A DNA stretch of 51,274 nucleotides from Modicisalibacter coralii (GCF_004117855.1 NZ_QWBW01000033.1:1-51274), one strand, 5' to 3'. Shown: positions 9,026 through 19,643, counted from the stretch's first letter. Program-made: numbers and translations. The notes: generated by a model from the sequence alone, not told the origin.

Positions 9026-9604
9026 ATGTCGTCCACCACCCCCAGCAAGCCGCAGGTCCTCGATCGCGAGGAGGTCGCGCGCAGCCGCTTGTTCACCATC
9101 GAGCGCATGGACCTGCGCTTTTCCAACGGCGAAGAGCGGACCTTCGAGCGCCTCAAGGGCAGCGGCGCCGGGGCGGTGATGATCGTGGCGATGCCCGACC
9201 CCGAGCATGTCCTGCTGATTCGCGAGTATGCCGCCGGCTTCGACGACTACGCCCTGACCCTGCCCAAGGGACTGGTCGACCCCGGCGAGGACATCATCAC
9301 CGCCGCCAACCGCGAGCTCATGGAAGAATGCGGCGTCGGCGCCCACAACATCGAGCCGCTGGTCGAACTGTCGCTGGCGCCCAACTACATGAATCACCGC
9401 ATGCAGGTGCTGCTCGCCAGCGATCTCTACGCCAAGCGCCTGCCGGGTGACGAACCCGAGCCCCTGATCGTCGAGACGCATGCTCTCGAGGAACTGCCCG
9501 CCCTGCTCACCCGCGACGACTTCCACGAAGCCCGCGCCATCGCCGCCCTCTACATCGCCCGCGACAAGCTGCGCGCCGATCGGAGCACCGAGCGCTGGTG
9601 GTGA
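9026..9604 (+). CDS. nudE: ADP compounds hydrolase NudE
   Basis: A 192-residue Nudix hydrolase. A complete Nudix box (G-x5-E-x7-REL-x-EE-x-GV) runs from residue 82 to 104, beginning GLVDPGE and ending RELMEECGV. Family members cleave ADP-ribose, Ap3A and NADH type dinucleotides. A GGAGG-like site lies just before the ATG at 9026. It is divergent from yrfG; in E. coli nudE also adjoins this region. The C-terminal acidic and helical part is typical of the NudE subgroup. Confidence 0.94.
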   Translation: MSSTTPSKPQVLDREEVARSRLFTIERMDLRFSNGEERTFERLKGSGAGAVMIVAMPDPEHVLLIREYAAGFDDYALTLPKGLVDPGEDIITAANRELMEECGVGAHNIEPLVELSLAPNYMNHRMQVLLASDLYAKRLPGDEPEPLIVETHALEELPALLTRDDFHEARAIAALYIARDKLRADRSTERWW

Positions 9605-9623
9605 ACCGGGCTCGACACCGACG

Positions 9624-9655
9624 AAAAAAACCGCTCGTCACGGCGTGACGAGCGG
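9624..9655 (-). terminator. Rho-independent terminator of the repeat-protein gene
   Basis: A perfect 10-bp stem CCGCTCGTCA / TGACGAGCGG with a 5-nt loop lies at 9631-9655. On the minus strand it is followed by seven T residues (9630-9624). It lies 28 bp beyond the stop at 9684; the plus strand has no T tract, so it serves the minus-strand gene, convergent with nudE. Confidence 0.85.
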
Positions 9656-9683
9656 CTGAACCATCGTGATATCGGCTGGCGCG

Positions 9684-10103
9684 TTACTGGGCGGCGCTGC
9701 CACCCTGCACCTTGGTGTCTCCGACCTGGGTGTTGGCGGAGCCAGTCTGGGTGCTCAGGTCCGCGTCGGGGCCGGTGGCGGGTTCCCCCACGACGGCGCC
9801 CGTCGAGCCTTGGGCGGCGCTGCCACCCTCGGGCTTGACGCTACCCACCTGAGTATTGGCGGACCCGGTTTCGGTACTCAGGTTCGCGTCGGGACCGGAG
9901 GTCGTCTCGTCGAGAGTGCTGCCCCCCTGGCGGGCGGCGCCATCGGCAGCAGTACCGCCCTCGGGCTTCATGCTGTCCGCCTCGGTATTGGCCGAACCGA
10001 TCTTGCCATTCGTCATGGCGCCATCCTCATCGCCAGCGGCCAGGGCGCCGCCTGCCGAAAGGCCCAGCAGGCTTGCCAACAGAACTCCGTAAATTGCCTT
10101 CAT
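9684..10103 (-). CDS. Secreted low-complexity repeat protein of unknown function
   Basis: A 139-residue protein with a clear signal peptide (MKAIYGVLLASLLGLSAGG, cleavage near ALAAG). The mature part is rich in Gly, Ser, Ala, Thr and acidic residues and lacks Cys, Trp, Tyr and Phe. It contains three repeat units built on GSANT-x5-K-x-x-GG-x-AA; the two C-terminal copies match over about 29 residues, each beginning GPDA(N/D)LST. The start at 10103 has an ideal AGGAGG 5 nt upstream; longer frames lack one. I recognise no family. It is probably disordered, periplasmic or extracellular. It has its own terminator. Confidence 0.8.
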   Translation of the reverse strand: MKAIYGVLLASLLGLSAGGALAAGDEDGAMTNGKIGSANTEADSMKPEGGTAADGAARQGGSTLDETTSGPDANLSTETGSANTQVGSVKPEGGSAAQGSTGAVVGEPATGPDADLSTQTGSANTQVGDTKVQGGSAAQ

Positions 10104-10205
10104 GCGATCCTCCTGATCATTGATGATTGGCAAGCGACTCTTGCGCGTGCCGTCAATTACATCGTCCAGCCTAGAAAACAGTAAAAGCTCTAACAAATGC
10201 TTTGC

Positions 10206-10220
10206 TAACAATTTTTGTTA
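10206..10220. promoter_or_regulatory. Perfect AT-rich palindrome upstream of the repeat-protein gene
   Basis: TAACAA-TTT-TTGTTA, about 100 bp upstream of the 10103 start and 21 bp past the oxidoreductase stop. A weak minus-strand -35 TTGTTA (10191-10196) with TAGGCT 17 bp downstream lies next to it. It is a candidate operator or promoter region; no regulator is assigned. Confidence 0.35.
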
Positions 10221-10241
10221 CAAGATGTCCACAAACGGCAT

Positions 10242-11306
10242 TCACGTCGACTTGCGCCACGCCCCTTCCTTCAGCCGCACCCAGCGCTTCTGGCGGGCGC
10301 TGTCGAGCCCCACCTCGAGCAGTTGCATGACGGCCAGGGCATCGTCGAGCGCCACCGGATTGCCTTGCTCGCCGCGCAGGGCATCGCGGACCCCGGCGTA
10401 GTAGGCCAGGTAGTCGCCGGGTTGCGTGGGCTGGACACGACTGTCGAGCCCCCCCTGTTCGTCGGCCAGGGTCAGGGTGCCGTCACGCGGATCGCTCCCC
10501 CACCGGGGCGACGGTTGCTCGCCGGCCTTGAGCCGCGCCTCCTGGGGATCGAGACCGTATTTCACGTAACTCCCCCGGGTACCGTGGACGACGAAACGCG
10601 GCGACTCTGCCGCGACCAGCGCCGCGGCGTGCAGCACCACCCGCATGTCGCCGTAGTCGAGCAGGGCATGGAAGTCGTCGTCGACCTGGGCGCCGTCGCG
10701 GCGCATGGCCAGATCGACGAGGATCGCCTGGGGCATGCCGAACAGTTGATGCGCCTGATCGAGCAGATGCGGGCCCAGGTCGTACCAGATGCCGCCACCC
10801 GGCTTGGCCTGCTCGCGCCAGCGCGGCCGGACGTCGGGACGAAAACGGTCGAAGTGCGATTCGAAATGCACCACCCGGCCCAGGGTGGCGTCGCGCAACA
10901 GATCGCGCACGGTCATGAAGTCGCTGTCCCAGCGCCGATTGTGGAAGACCGAGAGCAGCTTGCCCGCCCGTTCGGCCTGACTGCGCAACTGGCGGGCCTC
11001 GCTCAGGGTCACCGTGAACGGCTTGTCGACGACCACGTGCTTGCCGGCCGAGAGCGCCGCCTTGGCCAGCGGAAAGTGACTCTCGTTGGGGGTGGGGATC
11101 ACCACCAGGTCGATGTCGCTGCGCGCGAACAACGCCTGGGGAGAGGCGTCGACCGTGACCTCGGGCAAGTCGGCCCTCACCTTGTCGGCATCGCTGGAGG
11201 ATACCGCCGCCAGTTCCAGCCCCGGCGTCGCCTGAATCAACGGTGCGTGGAAGGTCCGGCTGGCGAATCCATAGCCCACCAGGCCGACAGTGAACGATTC
11301 CTTCAT
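10242..11306 (-). CDS. Gfo/Idh/MocA-family oxidoreductase
   Basis: A predicted 354-residue NAD(P)-dependent oxidoreductase. The Rossmann N-terminus reads VGLVGYGFASRTFHAPLI, and the family signature DKPFTVT lies near residue 95. The catalytic-domain region reads FHNRRWDSDFMTVRDLL, with a YDLGPHLLDQA motif. The start at 11306 has AAGGAGG 5 nt upstream. Closest recognisable relatives are YdgJ-type oxidoreductases acting on sugars, polyols or related compounds. The substrate cannot be determined and the gene stands alone, so context offers no pathway. Confidence 0.9.
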   Translation of the reverse strand: MKESFTVGLVGYGFASRTFHAPLIQATPGLELAAVSSSDADKVRADLPEVTVDASPQALFARSDIDLVVIPTPNESHFPLAKAALSAGKHVVVDKPFTVTLSEARQLRSQAERAGKLLSVFHNRRWDSDFMTVRDLLRDATLGRVVHFESHFDRFRPDVRPRWREQAKPGGGIWYDLGPHLLDQAHQLFGMPQAILVDLAMRRDGAQVDDDFHALLDYGDMRVVLHAAALVAAESPRFVVHGTRGSYVKYGLDPQEARLKAGEQPSPRWGSDPRDGTLTLADEQGGLDSRVQPTQPGDYLAYYAGVRDALRGEQGNPVALDDALAVMQLLEVGLDSARQKRWVRLKEGAWRKST

Positions 11307-11481
11307 GTTTCCTCCTTGAAGCCGGCGCTCGCCCATGCCCGGCCATCATCGCGCCGGGTCATGAGTCTGTGATGCGTATCAAAAAACGGTCAAAGAAACG
11401 TCATGGCGACTTTCGTCTAATCGACCATACTGGTTCTGTCACGATTGTCACCCACCTGATACCAAAGGAGGAGCGGCGACG

Positions 11482-11592
11482 ATGTGCTATTCGGAAGAGA
11501 GCGTGGAGTTTCTGGAATTCTGGTATGTCACCGAGTGCCAACTGGAAGCACTCGAGGAAGAGATCGCCGAGGCCCTGCAGGAAGCGGCCTGA
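11482..11592 (+). CDS. Unannotated 36-residue acidic small protein
   Basis: ATG to TGA encodes 36 residues (MCYSEESVEFLEFW, then YVTECQLEALEEEIAEALQ, EAA). It is strongly acidic, with two cysteines and a predicted amphipathic C-terminal helix. A full AAAGGAGG (11464-11471) lies 10 nt upstream and an intrinsic terminator follows 38 bp after the stop, so this is a compact stand-alone transcription unit. The gene lies between the divergent oxidoreductase and the convergent ilvD. I recognise no family. Translation signals are good, but the length is too small for codon statistics. Confidence 0.65.
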   Translation: MCYSEESVEFLEFWYVTECQLEALEEEIAEALQEAA

Positions 11593-11630
11593 GGTAGAAC
11601 GTCGGCGAGAGAGCGACCGTCTCGATCATC

Positions 11631-11664
11631 GAGGCCCGTGCCTGGCACGGGCCTCGACCTTTTT
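11631..11664 (+). terminator. Rho-independent terminator after the 36-residue gene
   Basis: GAGGCCCGTG / CACGGGCCTC, a 10-bp stem with loop CCTGG, lies at 11631-11655 and is followed by GACCTTTTT. It lies between the small gene and the convergent ilvD stop. Confidence 0.85.
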
Positions 11665-11692
11665 CAGGCGTGTGGAATCAGGCGCGCCGCGC

Positions 11693-13537
11693 TCAGTCGA
11701 GCTTGCTCAGATCGCGCACCGCGCCCTTGTCGGCCGACGTGGCCAGCAGCGCATAGGCCTTGAGCGCCGCCGAGACACGGCGCACGCGCTGGATGCTCGG
11801 TTTCCAGGCCTGATCGCCACGCGCCGCCATCGCCTCGCGACGGCGTGCGAGTTCGTCGTCCGAGAGCTGGACATCGATACGCCGGTTGGGAATGTCGATG
11901 CGAATGACGTCGCCGCTCTCGACCAGGCCGATCGCGCCGCCCGCCGCCGCCTCCGGCGACACGTGGCCGATCGACAGCCCCGAGGTGCCGCCCGAGAAAC
12001 GCCCGTCGGTCATCAGTGCACAGGCCTTGCCGAGGCCCTTGGACTTGAGATACGAGGTCGGATAGAGCATCTCCTGCATGCCCGGTCCGCCCTTGGGCCC
12101 CTCGTAGGTGATGACGACGACCTCGCCCTCCTTCACCTGACCGCCCAGGATGTGCTCGACCGCCTGATCCTGGGACTCGACCACGTGCGCCGGCCCCTCG
12201 AACACCAGGATCGAATCGTCGACGCCCGCGGTCTTCACCACGCAGCCGTCACGGGCGATATTGCCGTAGAGCACCGCCAGCCCCCCCTCGCGGGAGAAGG
12301 CGTGCTCGAGATCGCGGATGCAGCCGGCGGCCCGATCGCCGTCGAGACTCGGCCAGCGCGCCGACTGCGAGAAGGCCTGCTGACTGCGTACGCCGCCGGG
12401 ACCGGCCTTGAAGAACTCGACCACGTCCGGACTCGGCGAGCGCATGATGTCCCAGGCCTCGAGCGCCTCGGCCAGGCTGTCGCCGTAGACCGTCGGCACC
12501 GTGGTGTTGAGCACCCCCGCCCGGTCGAGTTCGCCGAGGATGCCCATGATCCCGCCGGCGCGGTGACAGTCCTCGATATGGTACTGCTGGGTATTGGGCG
12601 CCAGCTTGCAGAGTTGCGGCACCTCGCGGGACAGCTTGTCGATGTCGGCCATGCCGAAATCGATCTCCGCTTCCTGGGCGGCCGCCAGCAGATGCAGGAT
12701 GGTGTTGGTGGAGCCGCCCATGGCGATGTCCAGGGTCATGGCATTCTTGAAGGCATCCTTCGAGCCGATCGCCCGCGGCAGCAGGTGCGCCTCGTCACCC
12801 TCGTAGTAGCGCTTGGCCAGCCCGACGATACGCTCGCCGGCGGTCTCGAACAGCCGGCGGCGATCGCCGTGGGTCGCCAGCATGGTGCCATTGCCGGGCA
12901 GCGCCAGGCCCAGCGCCTCGGTCAGACAGTTCATCGAGTTGGCGGTGAACATCCCCGAGCAACTGCCGCAGGTGGGGCAGGCGCTGCGCTCGATCTCGGC
13001 GATCTCCTCGTCGCTGTACTTGTCGTCGGCGGCGGAGACCATGGCATCGATCAGGTCGAGACCGTGATCGAGGAGCTTCGTCTTGCCCGCCTCCATGGGA
13101 CCGCCGGAGACGAAGATGGTGGGGATGTTGAGACGCATCGCCGCCATCAGCATGCCCGGGGTGATCTTGTCGCAGTTGGAGATGCACACCAGCGCATCGG
13201 CGCAGTGGGCGTTGACCATGTACTCGACGCTGTCGGCGATGATGTCGCGACTCGGCAGCGAATAGAGCATGCCGTCGTGACCCATGGCGATGCCGTCGTC
13301 CACGGCGATGGTGTTGAACTCCTTGGCCACCCCGCCGGCCTTCTCGATCTCGCGCGCCACCAGCTGGCCCATGTCCTTGAGATGCACGTGACCGGGGACG
13401 AACTGGGTGAAGGAGTTGGCGACGGCGACGATCGGCTTGTGGAAGTCGTCGTCGTTCATCCCGGTGGCACGCCACAGGGCGCGGGCGCCGGCCATGTTGC
13501 GTCCGGCGGTGGTGGTACGGGAGCGATACTCGGGCAT
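11693..13537 (-). CDS. ilvD: Dihydroxy-acid dehydratase
   Basis: A 614-residue enzyme, full family length (E. coli 616). It dehydrates 2,3-dihydroxy-3-methylbutanoate/pentanoate to 2-keto acids in isoleucine and valine synthesis. Fe-S cluster cysteines are visible in [12 protein letters not shown] and [17 protein letters not shown]. The C-terminal [20 protein letters not shown] motif is intact. GAGGAATACC precedes the ATG. It is monocistronic here, not linked to ilvA/ilvC/ilvE. Its 3' end is convergent with the small 36-codon gene. Confidence 0.97.
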   Translation of the reverse strand: MPEYRSRTTTAGRNMAGARALWRATGMNDDDFHKPIVAVANSFTQFVPGHVHLKDMGQLVAREIEKAGGVAKEFNTIAVDDGIAMGHDGMLYSLPSRDIIADSVEYMVNAHCADALVCISNCDKITPGMLMAAMRLNIPTIFVSGGPMEAGKTKLLDHGLDLIDAMVSAADDKYSDEEIAEIERSACPTCGSCSGMFTANSMNCLTEALGLALPGNGTMLATHGDRRRLFETAGERIVGLAKRYYEGDEAHLLPRAIGSKDAFKNAMTLDIAMGGSTNTILHLLAAAQEAEIDFGMADIDKLSREVPQLCKLAPNTQQYHIEDCHRAGGIMGILGELDRAGVLNTTVPTVYGDSLAEALEAWDIMRSPSPDVVEFFKAGPGGVRSQQAFSQSARWPSLDGDRAAGCIRDLEHAFSREGGLAVLYGNIARDGCVVKTAGVDDSILVFEGPAHVVESQDQAVEHILGGQVKEGEVVVITYEGPKGGPGMQEMLYPTSYLKSKGLGKACALMTDGRFSGGTSGLSIGHVSPEAAAGGAIGLVESGDVIRIDIPNRRIDVQLSDDELARRREAMAARGDQAWKPSIQRVRRVSAALKAYALLATSADKGAVRDLSKLD

Positions 13538-13703
13538 GGTATTCCTCGAAGAAGCTAGCCATCTCGGAGGGGGGACGAACGGCGGTACTCGCGACGTTTG
13601 TCATCCCCCTCTTGGACATCGTGAAAAGCCGTCCGAGCCAGACGAACTTAACACGGCGGCGCCGATGGTCTGTTGGGGTCTGTCCAGCGAAGCTGAGATT
13701 CTG

Positions 13704-14355
<652 letters not shown>

Positions 14356-14363
<8 letters not shown>

Positions 14364-16053
14364 GGTCGGACTCGGGGTCTTTGCCGGCAGATGTCGGCCA
14401 GTAACGGGATTGCGGGTAGCGCGGCCGGCGCCGCGACAGCCGATCGAGCAGCGCGAACACCGCCACCACCACGACCAGCAGCATCAGCGCGGTGGCCGCC
14501 GCCCCCTGCCAGCGATAGCCGCCCAACTGCTGATAGAGCAGCATCGGCAGGGTCGGCCGGCTGGGGCTGCCGAACAGCGCGACGACGCCGAAGTCGCCCA
14601 GCGACAGGGTCATCGCGTAGGCCAGTGCCAGGCCCAGTGGACGCCGCAGCCGCGGCCAGACCAGCCAGCGCCAGCGTGCCCGGGCGGGAATGCCGAGCTG
14701 ATCGGCGAGTCGCCGCCGGGTCGGCGAGGCCTCGAGCAGCGCGCCCTGCAGGACCTGCATGGCGAACGGCAACGCCATGAAGGCGTTGACCAGCACGACC
14801 AGCGCGTAGCCCTGCCAGCCGCCCCCCAAGCTCGGACGCAACAACAGGAACAACCCGGTGCCCAGCACCATCGCCGGCAGGATCAGGATCACCTGGCCGC
14901 CGCCTTCCATCAGCCCCGCCGACAGCGCCGCGCCGCGTTGCCGCAACCGTTCGCTGCCCAGCAACAGGGCCACCGCCAGTGTCAGGGCGCCGAACGCCGC
15001 CGTCAGGGCCATGACCAGGCTCAGCCCGGTGGCCGACCACAAGGCCGCATTATCGGGTAGTGCCGGCAGGCCGCCGAGCCCGGCGATCACCACCGCGCCG
15101 AGCGGTGGCAGCAGAAGCAGCGCCAGCCCCGCGAGCCAAGCGGCGTCCACCAGTCGCGATGGCCCGAGGGCATCGCGCCGCCACCAGCGCCCGGCCGGCA
15201 GACGCTGGCCGCCGGTGGCCACCAGCGAGGTCGCCGGACCGCGATGCAGCGCCACCGCCCACAGTACCAGGCAGAAGGCCAGCTGGGTCAGCGCCAGCAG
15301 CGCCGCCCGACCCAGGTCTCCCTCGAACTTGAGGGCCTGATAGAGTGCCACCTCCAGCGTGGTCGCACGCGGCCCGCCGCCCAGCGTCATGACGATGGCG
15401 AAGCTGGTGAAGCACAGCGTGAACACCAGCGCCGCCAGTCGCGGCAGCGTCCGGCGCAACGCCGGCCACTCCAGGCAGCGCCAGATCGCCCGGCGGGTCA
15501 TGCCCAGCTGGGCGGCGAGCCGCCAGTGGGCCTCGGGCTGACGCTCCAGCGCCTGCAGCATCAGGCGCGCGGCGAGCGGCAGGTTGTAGAAGACATGTGC
15601 CAGGACGATCCCCGAGAGACCGTAGAGATAACCGGCCGGCTCGCCGGTCACGGCCCGCCACAGCGGCGCCAGCCAGCCCTGCCGGCCGTGGACGGCGACC
15701 AGTCCGAACAATGCGATCAGGGTGGGGATCACCAGCGACAGTTCCATGGCCCGCAGCAGCAGGCGTCGCCCGGGGAAACTCGGACGGCGCGCCAGCGCCA
15801 CGGCAACGGGTATCGCCAGCCCCAGGCTGATCACGCTCGACAGCGTCGCCTGGGTCAGGGTGAAGCGCAGCACGCTGCCCAGGTAAGGGTCGTGCCACAG
15901 CGCGCCGGGGTCGACCGCCGGCGCCCGCCAGAGCAGCGCCCCCAGGCTGCCGGCCCCCAGCCCGACCACGATCAGCCAGGCCAGGCCGCCCAGCCACAGC
16001 GGCCAGCGCGCGCGGTGCCAGTCGCGGGTGTCGGTCTGAGGCCCCGCCGTCAC
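14356..16053 (-). CDS. thiP: Thiamine ABC transporter permease
   Basis: About 565 residues, a fused double permease with roughly twelve hydrophobic segments and two binding-protein-dependent permease halves (the two EAA-type loops read EAHWRLAAQLGMTRRAIWRC and EASPTRRRLADQLGIPARAR). This architecture is characteristic of ThiP. The GTG at 16053 forms a GTGA overlap with the thiB stop, suggesting translational coupling; an upstream in-frame GTG at 16086 would give 576 residues. It is located in the inner membrane between ThiB and ThiQ. Confidence 0.94.
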
Positions 16054-17054
16054 CGGGTGCTGGCGCGCAGCCACTCGTCGACCCACTCACGACGATGCTG
16101 CCGGACCTGCTGCGGCGAAAAGATATAGACCTCGGGGTCGATCAGCCGCGAGAACGCCTCGGGCAGCGCATCGCCCAGATCGACCGCCGGATACATGACG
16201 TTGGTCAGCGGCAACTCGCGCTGGAACTCGCGACTCAGCATGAAGTCGAGGAACTGGCGGGCCAGGTCGGGATGCTCGGTATGCCGGGTCATCGCCGCCA
16301 CCTCGACCTGCAGGTAGTGCCCCTCGTCGAACGCGACCGCCTGGTAGCGATCGGTCTCCTCCACCGCCATGTGGTAGGCCGGCGAGGTGGCATAGGAGAG
16401 CACCATGGGCGCCTCGCCATTCATGAACAGCGAGAAGTAGGCTTCGCTCCAGTCGCGGGTCACGGTGAGGATGTGCGGCTGCAGGCCCCACCAGATCTCG
16501 TCGGCGCGCTCGCCGTAGGCGTGCTTGATCCACAGCAGCAGCCCCAGGCCCGGGGTGCTGGTGCGCGGGTCCTCGACGATCACCTTCAGATCGTCGGGTG
16601 CGGCGATCAGTTCCTCGAAGCTGTGCGGTGGCTCGGCGAGCGCCTGGGTATCGTAGACGAAGGCGAACGGCGCCCAGTCGAACGGCACGAAGGTGTCGTC
16701 GTCCCAGTCCACGGGCAACGCCAGGGGACCGAGATCGATGTCGTGGGGCGCGAGCAGCCCGGTGTCGCGGGCCTCGGCCATCAGATTCATGTCCAGGCCC
16801 AGCACCACGTCGGCGGCGCTGTCCTCGCCCTCGAGTTCGAGACGCTGGAGAATGCCCACGCCGCCGTCGAGGGCGACGAAGCGCAGCCGGCAGTCGCACT
16901 GCGCCTCGAAGGCCTTCTCGATCCTGGGCCCCGGGCCCCATTCGGAGACGAAGGCGTCATAGGTGTAGACGGTGAGCGTATCCTCGGCCTGGGCCACGGC
17001 ACTGCCGAGCAGTGCCGTCAGTGCCAGGCCGCCGACGAGCGCCTGATTGGACAT
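16050..17054 (-). CDS. thiB: Thiamine-binding periplasmic protein
   Basis: A 334-residue extracellular solute-binding protein with signal peptide (cleavage near AVAQA-E). The mature start DTLTVYTYDAFVSEWGPGP is the hallmark of the ThiB/TbpA family. Downstream motifs FVPFDWAPFAFVYD and DPRTSTPGLGLLLW also fit. AAGGAA lies 8 nt before the ATG. It is the first gene of thiBPQ. The leader has a consensus -10 and heptamer repeats but no recognisable thi-box (TPP riboswitch). Confidence 0.95.
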   Translation of the reverse strand: MSNQALVGGLALTALLGSAVAQAEDTLTVYTYDAFVSEWGPGPRIEKAFEAQCDCRLRFVALDGGVGILQRLELEGEDSAADVVLGLDMNLMAEARDTGLLAPHDIDLGPLALPVDWDDDTFVPFDWAPFAFVYDTQALAEPPHSFEELIAAPDDLKVIVEDPRTSTPGLGLLLWIKHAYGERADEIWWGLQPHILTVTRDWSEAYFSLFMNGEAPMVLSYATSPAYHMAVEETDRYQAVAFDEGHYLQVEVAAMTRHTEHPDLARQFLDFMLSREFQRELPLTNVMYPAVDLGDALPEAFSRLIDPEVYIFSPQQVRQHRREWVDEWLRASTR

Positions 17055-17083
17055 GGCGGGTTCCTTGTCGTGGCATGGGCGAT

Positions 17084-17125
17084 GAGCGTCGAGCGTCGAG
17101 CGTCGAGCGTCGAGCGTCGAGCGTC
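17084..17125. repeat. Six perfect tandem copies of GAGCGTC in the thiBPQ leader
   Basis: Six head-to-tail copies of the 7-bp unit run from 17084, followed by a partial GAG to 17128. They lie between the ribosome-binding site of thiB and its putative -10 box, so on the minus strand they make up the first ~45 nt of the transcript. Slippage could change leader length in 7-nt steps. Confidence 0.9.
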
Positions 17126-17134
17126 GAGGCCAGC

Positions 17135-17140
17135 ATTATA
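17135..17140 (-). promoter_or_regulatory. Consensus -10 box of the thiBPQ promoter
   Basis: The minus strand reads GGGCTATAATGCTGG, a perfect TATAAT 80 bp upstream of thiB and between the lon stop and the tandem repeats. No good -35 is seen at 16-18 bp. Transcription would begin near 17128, at the edge of the repeat array. Confidence 0.5.
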
Positions 17141-17166
17141 GCCCGCCATCGCCCCTGATCGGACCG

Positions 17167-19596
17167 TTACTCGAAGACGACTTTGGCCACGTCCCGGTAG
17201 TGCTTGGCGAAGTGCACGGTCATGCCCTCTTTCAGATAGTCCGGCAGCTCCTCGTAGTCGCGGCGATTAGCCTCGGGCAGGATCGCCTCGAAGATATCGC
17301 TGCGCCGGGCGGCGATGATCTTCTCGCGGATGCCGCCGACCGGCAGCACCTGGCCGGTCAGGGTCAGTTCGCCGGTCATCGCCAGTGGCCGCGAGATCGT
17401 ACGGTTCTTGGCCAGCGAGAGCAGCGCCGTGGTCATGGTCACCCCCGCCGAGGGGCCGTCCTTGGGCGTGGCCCCCTCGGGCACGTGCAGGTGGACGAAG
17501 GCTTCGTTGAAGAAGTCCGGGTCGGCATCGTATTCGCCCAGGTGGCCGAGCGCATAGCTGTAGGCGATGTTGGCCGACTCCTGCATCACCTCGCCGAGCT
17601 TGCCGGTGAGCTTGAAGCCGCGGGTCAGGGCGTGAACCTTGGACGCCTCGATGGGCAGGGTCGCCCCGCCCATGGCCGTCCAGGCCAGGCCGGTCACCAC
17701 GCCGACGCCGCGCAGCACCTGTTCCTTGCGGAAGATCGGCGCGCCGAGGAACTCCTCGAGGTTGTTGACCGAAATCTTGACCGTCTGCTGGTCGTTCTCC
17801 AGCAGCTTGACCGCCGCCTTGCGCACGATGCGGTGAAGCTGCTTCTCGAGCTGACGCACCCCGGCTTCGCGGGCATAGCCCTCGATCACCTGCTTGAGCG
17901 CCGCATCGGTGAGATTGATGCGCTTCTTGGGGATGCGGTCGCGCTCGAGCAGCCGCGGCCACAGGTGATGCTTGGCGATCGCCACCTTCTCCTCGGCGAT
18001 GTAGCCCGACAGGCGCAACTGCTCCATGCGGTCGAGCAGCGCCGGAGGAATCGAGTCCAGGGTGTTGGCGGTACACACGAACAGCACCTTCGACAGATCC
18101 AGGCGCACGTCGAGGTAATGGTCGAGGAAGTCGATGTTCTGTTCGGGATCGAGCACCTCGAGCAGGGCCGAGGCGGGATCACCCTGGAAGGACTGCCCCA
18201 TCTTGTCGATCTCGTCGAGCATGATCACCGGGTTCTCGACCTCGACCTCCTTGAGCGCCTGCACCAGCTTGCCGGGCATGGCACCGATGTAGGTGCGCCG
18301 GTGGCCCTTGATCTCGGCCTCGTCGCGCATGCCACCCACCGAGAAGCGGTAGAACTCGCGGCCCAGCGCATCGGCGATGGAGCGCCCCACCGAGGTCTTG
18401 CCGACCCCCGGCGGGCCGACCAGCAACAGGATCGAACCGCCCACGTCGCCCTTGAAGGTGCCCTCGGCGAGAAACTCGATGATCCGGTCCTTGACGTCGT
18501 TCAGGCCGTCATGATCGCGATCCAGCACCTTGCGGGCGCGCTGGAGATCCAGTTGATCGTCGGAGGTCACCCCCCACGGCAGCGACGTCAGCCAGTCGAG
18601 GTAATTGCGCGTGGTGCCGTATTCCGGCGAACCGGTCTCGAGCACCGAGAGCTTGTCGAGTTCATCGTCGATGCGCGTCTGGACCCGCTCGGGGACGGTC
18701 AGATGCTCCAGCCGGGCCCGGAAGGTGTCGACGTCGTTCTCGCGATCGTCCTTGGAGATGCCCAGTTCCTTCTGGATCACCTTGAGCTGCTCGCGCAGGA
18801 AGAACTCGCGCTGGCGCTCCTGCATCTGGGCGTTGACCTGCTCGCTGATCTCGGTCTGCAGCTGGGCGACCTCGATCTCCTTGCGCAGCAGCGGCAGCAC
18901 CTTCTGCATGCGCGCCATGATCGGCAGCGTCTCGAGGATGCCCTGCAGCTCGTCGCCCTTGGCCGAGGTGATCGCCGCGGCGAAGTCGGTCAGCGGCCCC
19001 GGCTCGTGGGGACTGAAACGGTTGAGGTAGTTCTTGAGCTCCTCGCCGTAGAGCGGGTTGATCGGCAGCAGTTCCTTGATGCCGTTGATCAGCGCCATGG
19101 CGTAGGCACGCGCCTCGTCGTCCTCGGCGTCGACCGGCTCCTTGGGGTAGCTCACCTCGACCAGATACGGCGGCTTCTTCGACAGCCAGCGCACGATGCG
19201 AAAGCGCCGCATGCCCTGGGCGATGAACTGGATCTGCTGCTCCTCGCCCTGCGCCTTGTGGACCCTGACGGCGGTACCGATCTCGGGGAAATCGCCCGGC
19301 TCGATCTCCTCGCCGCTGGGGTCGCCGACGTAGGCGACCCCCACCACGTGATGCGGGGTATCGGCGACGCGCTGCATGGTCTCCTCCCAGCGCCGCCGCT
19401 GGATCAGCAGCGGCTGGACCTGCGCGGGGAAGAAGGGCCGATTGTGGATCGGCAGCAGGTAGATGCGTTCGGGCAGATATTCCTGCGTGGGCACCACGGC
19501 GCCACGCTGGCCGCTCTGCTCGTGGGCCTGGTCGTCGCCCGATTGCCGGGAGGAATCCAGGAGAATGTCCGGTGCGTCCTGATCACGTTCGCTCAT
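17167..19596 (-). CDS. lon: ATP-dependent Lon protease
   Basis: An 809-residue AAA+ serine protease degrading misfolded and regulatory proteins in the cytoplasm. Order: acidic N-terminal extension (~35 residues), LON substrate-binding domain (about 42-235), coiled coil, AAA+ with Walker A GPPGVGKT (394-401) and Walker [10 protein letters not shown], then the S16 protease domain with catalytic Ser716 in PKDGPSAG and Lys759 in GIREKI; their 43-residue spacing equals that of E. coli Lon. AAGG precedes the ATG. A heat-shock-type promoter lies 48-74 bp upstream. Confidence 0.98.
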   Translation of the reverse strand: MSERDQDAPDILLDSSRQSGDDQAHEQSGQRGAVVPTQEYLPERIYLLPIHNRPFFPAQVQPLLIQRRRWEETMQRVADTPHHVVGVAYVGDPSGEEIEPGDFPEIGTAVRVHKAQGEEQQIQFIAQGMRRFRIVRWLSKKPPYLVEVSYPKEPVDAEDDEARAYAMALINGIKELLPINPLYGEELKNYLNRFSPHEPGPLTDFAAAITSAKGDELQGILETLPIMARMQKVLPLLRKEIEVAQLQTEISEQVNAQMQERQREFFLREQLKVIQKELGISKDDRENDVDTFRARLEHLTVPERVQTRIDDELDKLSVLETGSPEYGTTRNYLDWLTSLPWGVTSDDQLDLQRARKVLDRDHDGLNDVKDRIIEFLAEGTFKGDVGGSILLLVGPPGVGKTSVGRSIADALGREFYRFSVGGMRDEAEIKGHRRTYIGAMPGKLVQALKEVEVENPVIMLDEIDKMGQSFQGDPASALLEVLDPEQNIDFLDHYLDVRLDLSKVLFVCTANTLDSIPPALLDRMEQLRLSGYIAEEKVAIAKHHLWPRLLERDRIPKKRINLTDAALKQVIEGYAREAGVRQLEKQLHRIVRKAAVKLLENDQQTVKISVNNLEEFLGAPIFRKEQVLRGVGVVTGLAWTAMGGATLPIEASKVHALTRGFKLTGKLGEVMQESANIAYSYALGHLGEYDADPDFFNEAFVHLHVPEGATPKDGPSAGVTMTTALLSLAKNRTISRPLAMTGELTLTGQVLPVGGIREKIIAARRSDIFEAILPEANRRDYEELPDYLKEGMTVHFAKHYRDVAKVVFE

Positions 19597-19643
19597 CGTT
19601 CACCCTTGTCCGCTGGGTCGAATTACCCATCATGAGGCATGGA

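Noticed and set aside
8246-9526. Single 426-residue protein running from yrfG through the nudE region
   Set aside because: YrfG homology starts at 8899. The upstream part is the shadow of nudE, whose Nudix box on the plus strand is complete.
17055-17128. TPP riboswitch in the thiBPQ leader
   Set aside because: The predicted leader is about 74 nt, mostly heptamer repeats, with no CTGAGA thi-box.
16095-17141. 348-codon plus-strand frame opposite thiB
   Set aside because: ThiB is complete on the minus strand with signal peptide and family motifs. The plus frame also reads through the 7-bp repeats and has no ribosome-binding site.
17200-19635. 811-codon open frame antiparallel to lon
   Set aside because: The minus frame encodes a complete Lon protease with all catalytic motifs. 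The antisense frame has low-complexity composition without motifs, as expected opposite a GC-rich gene.
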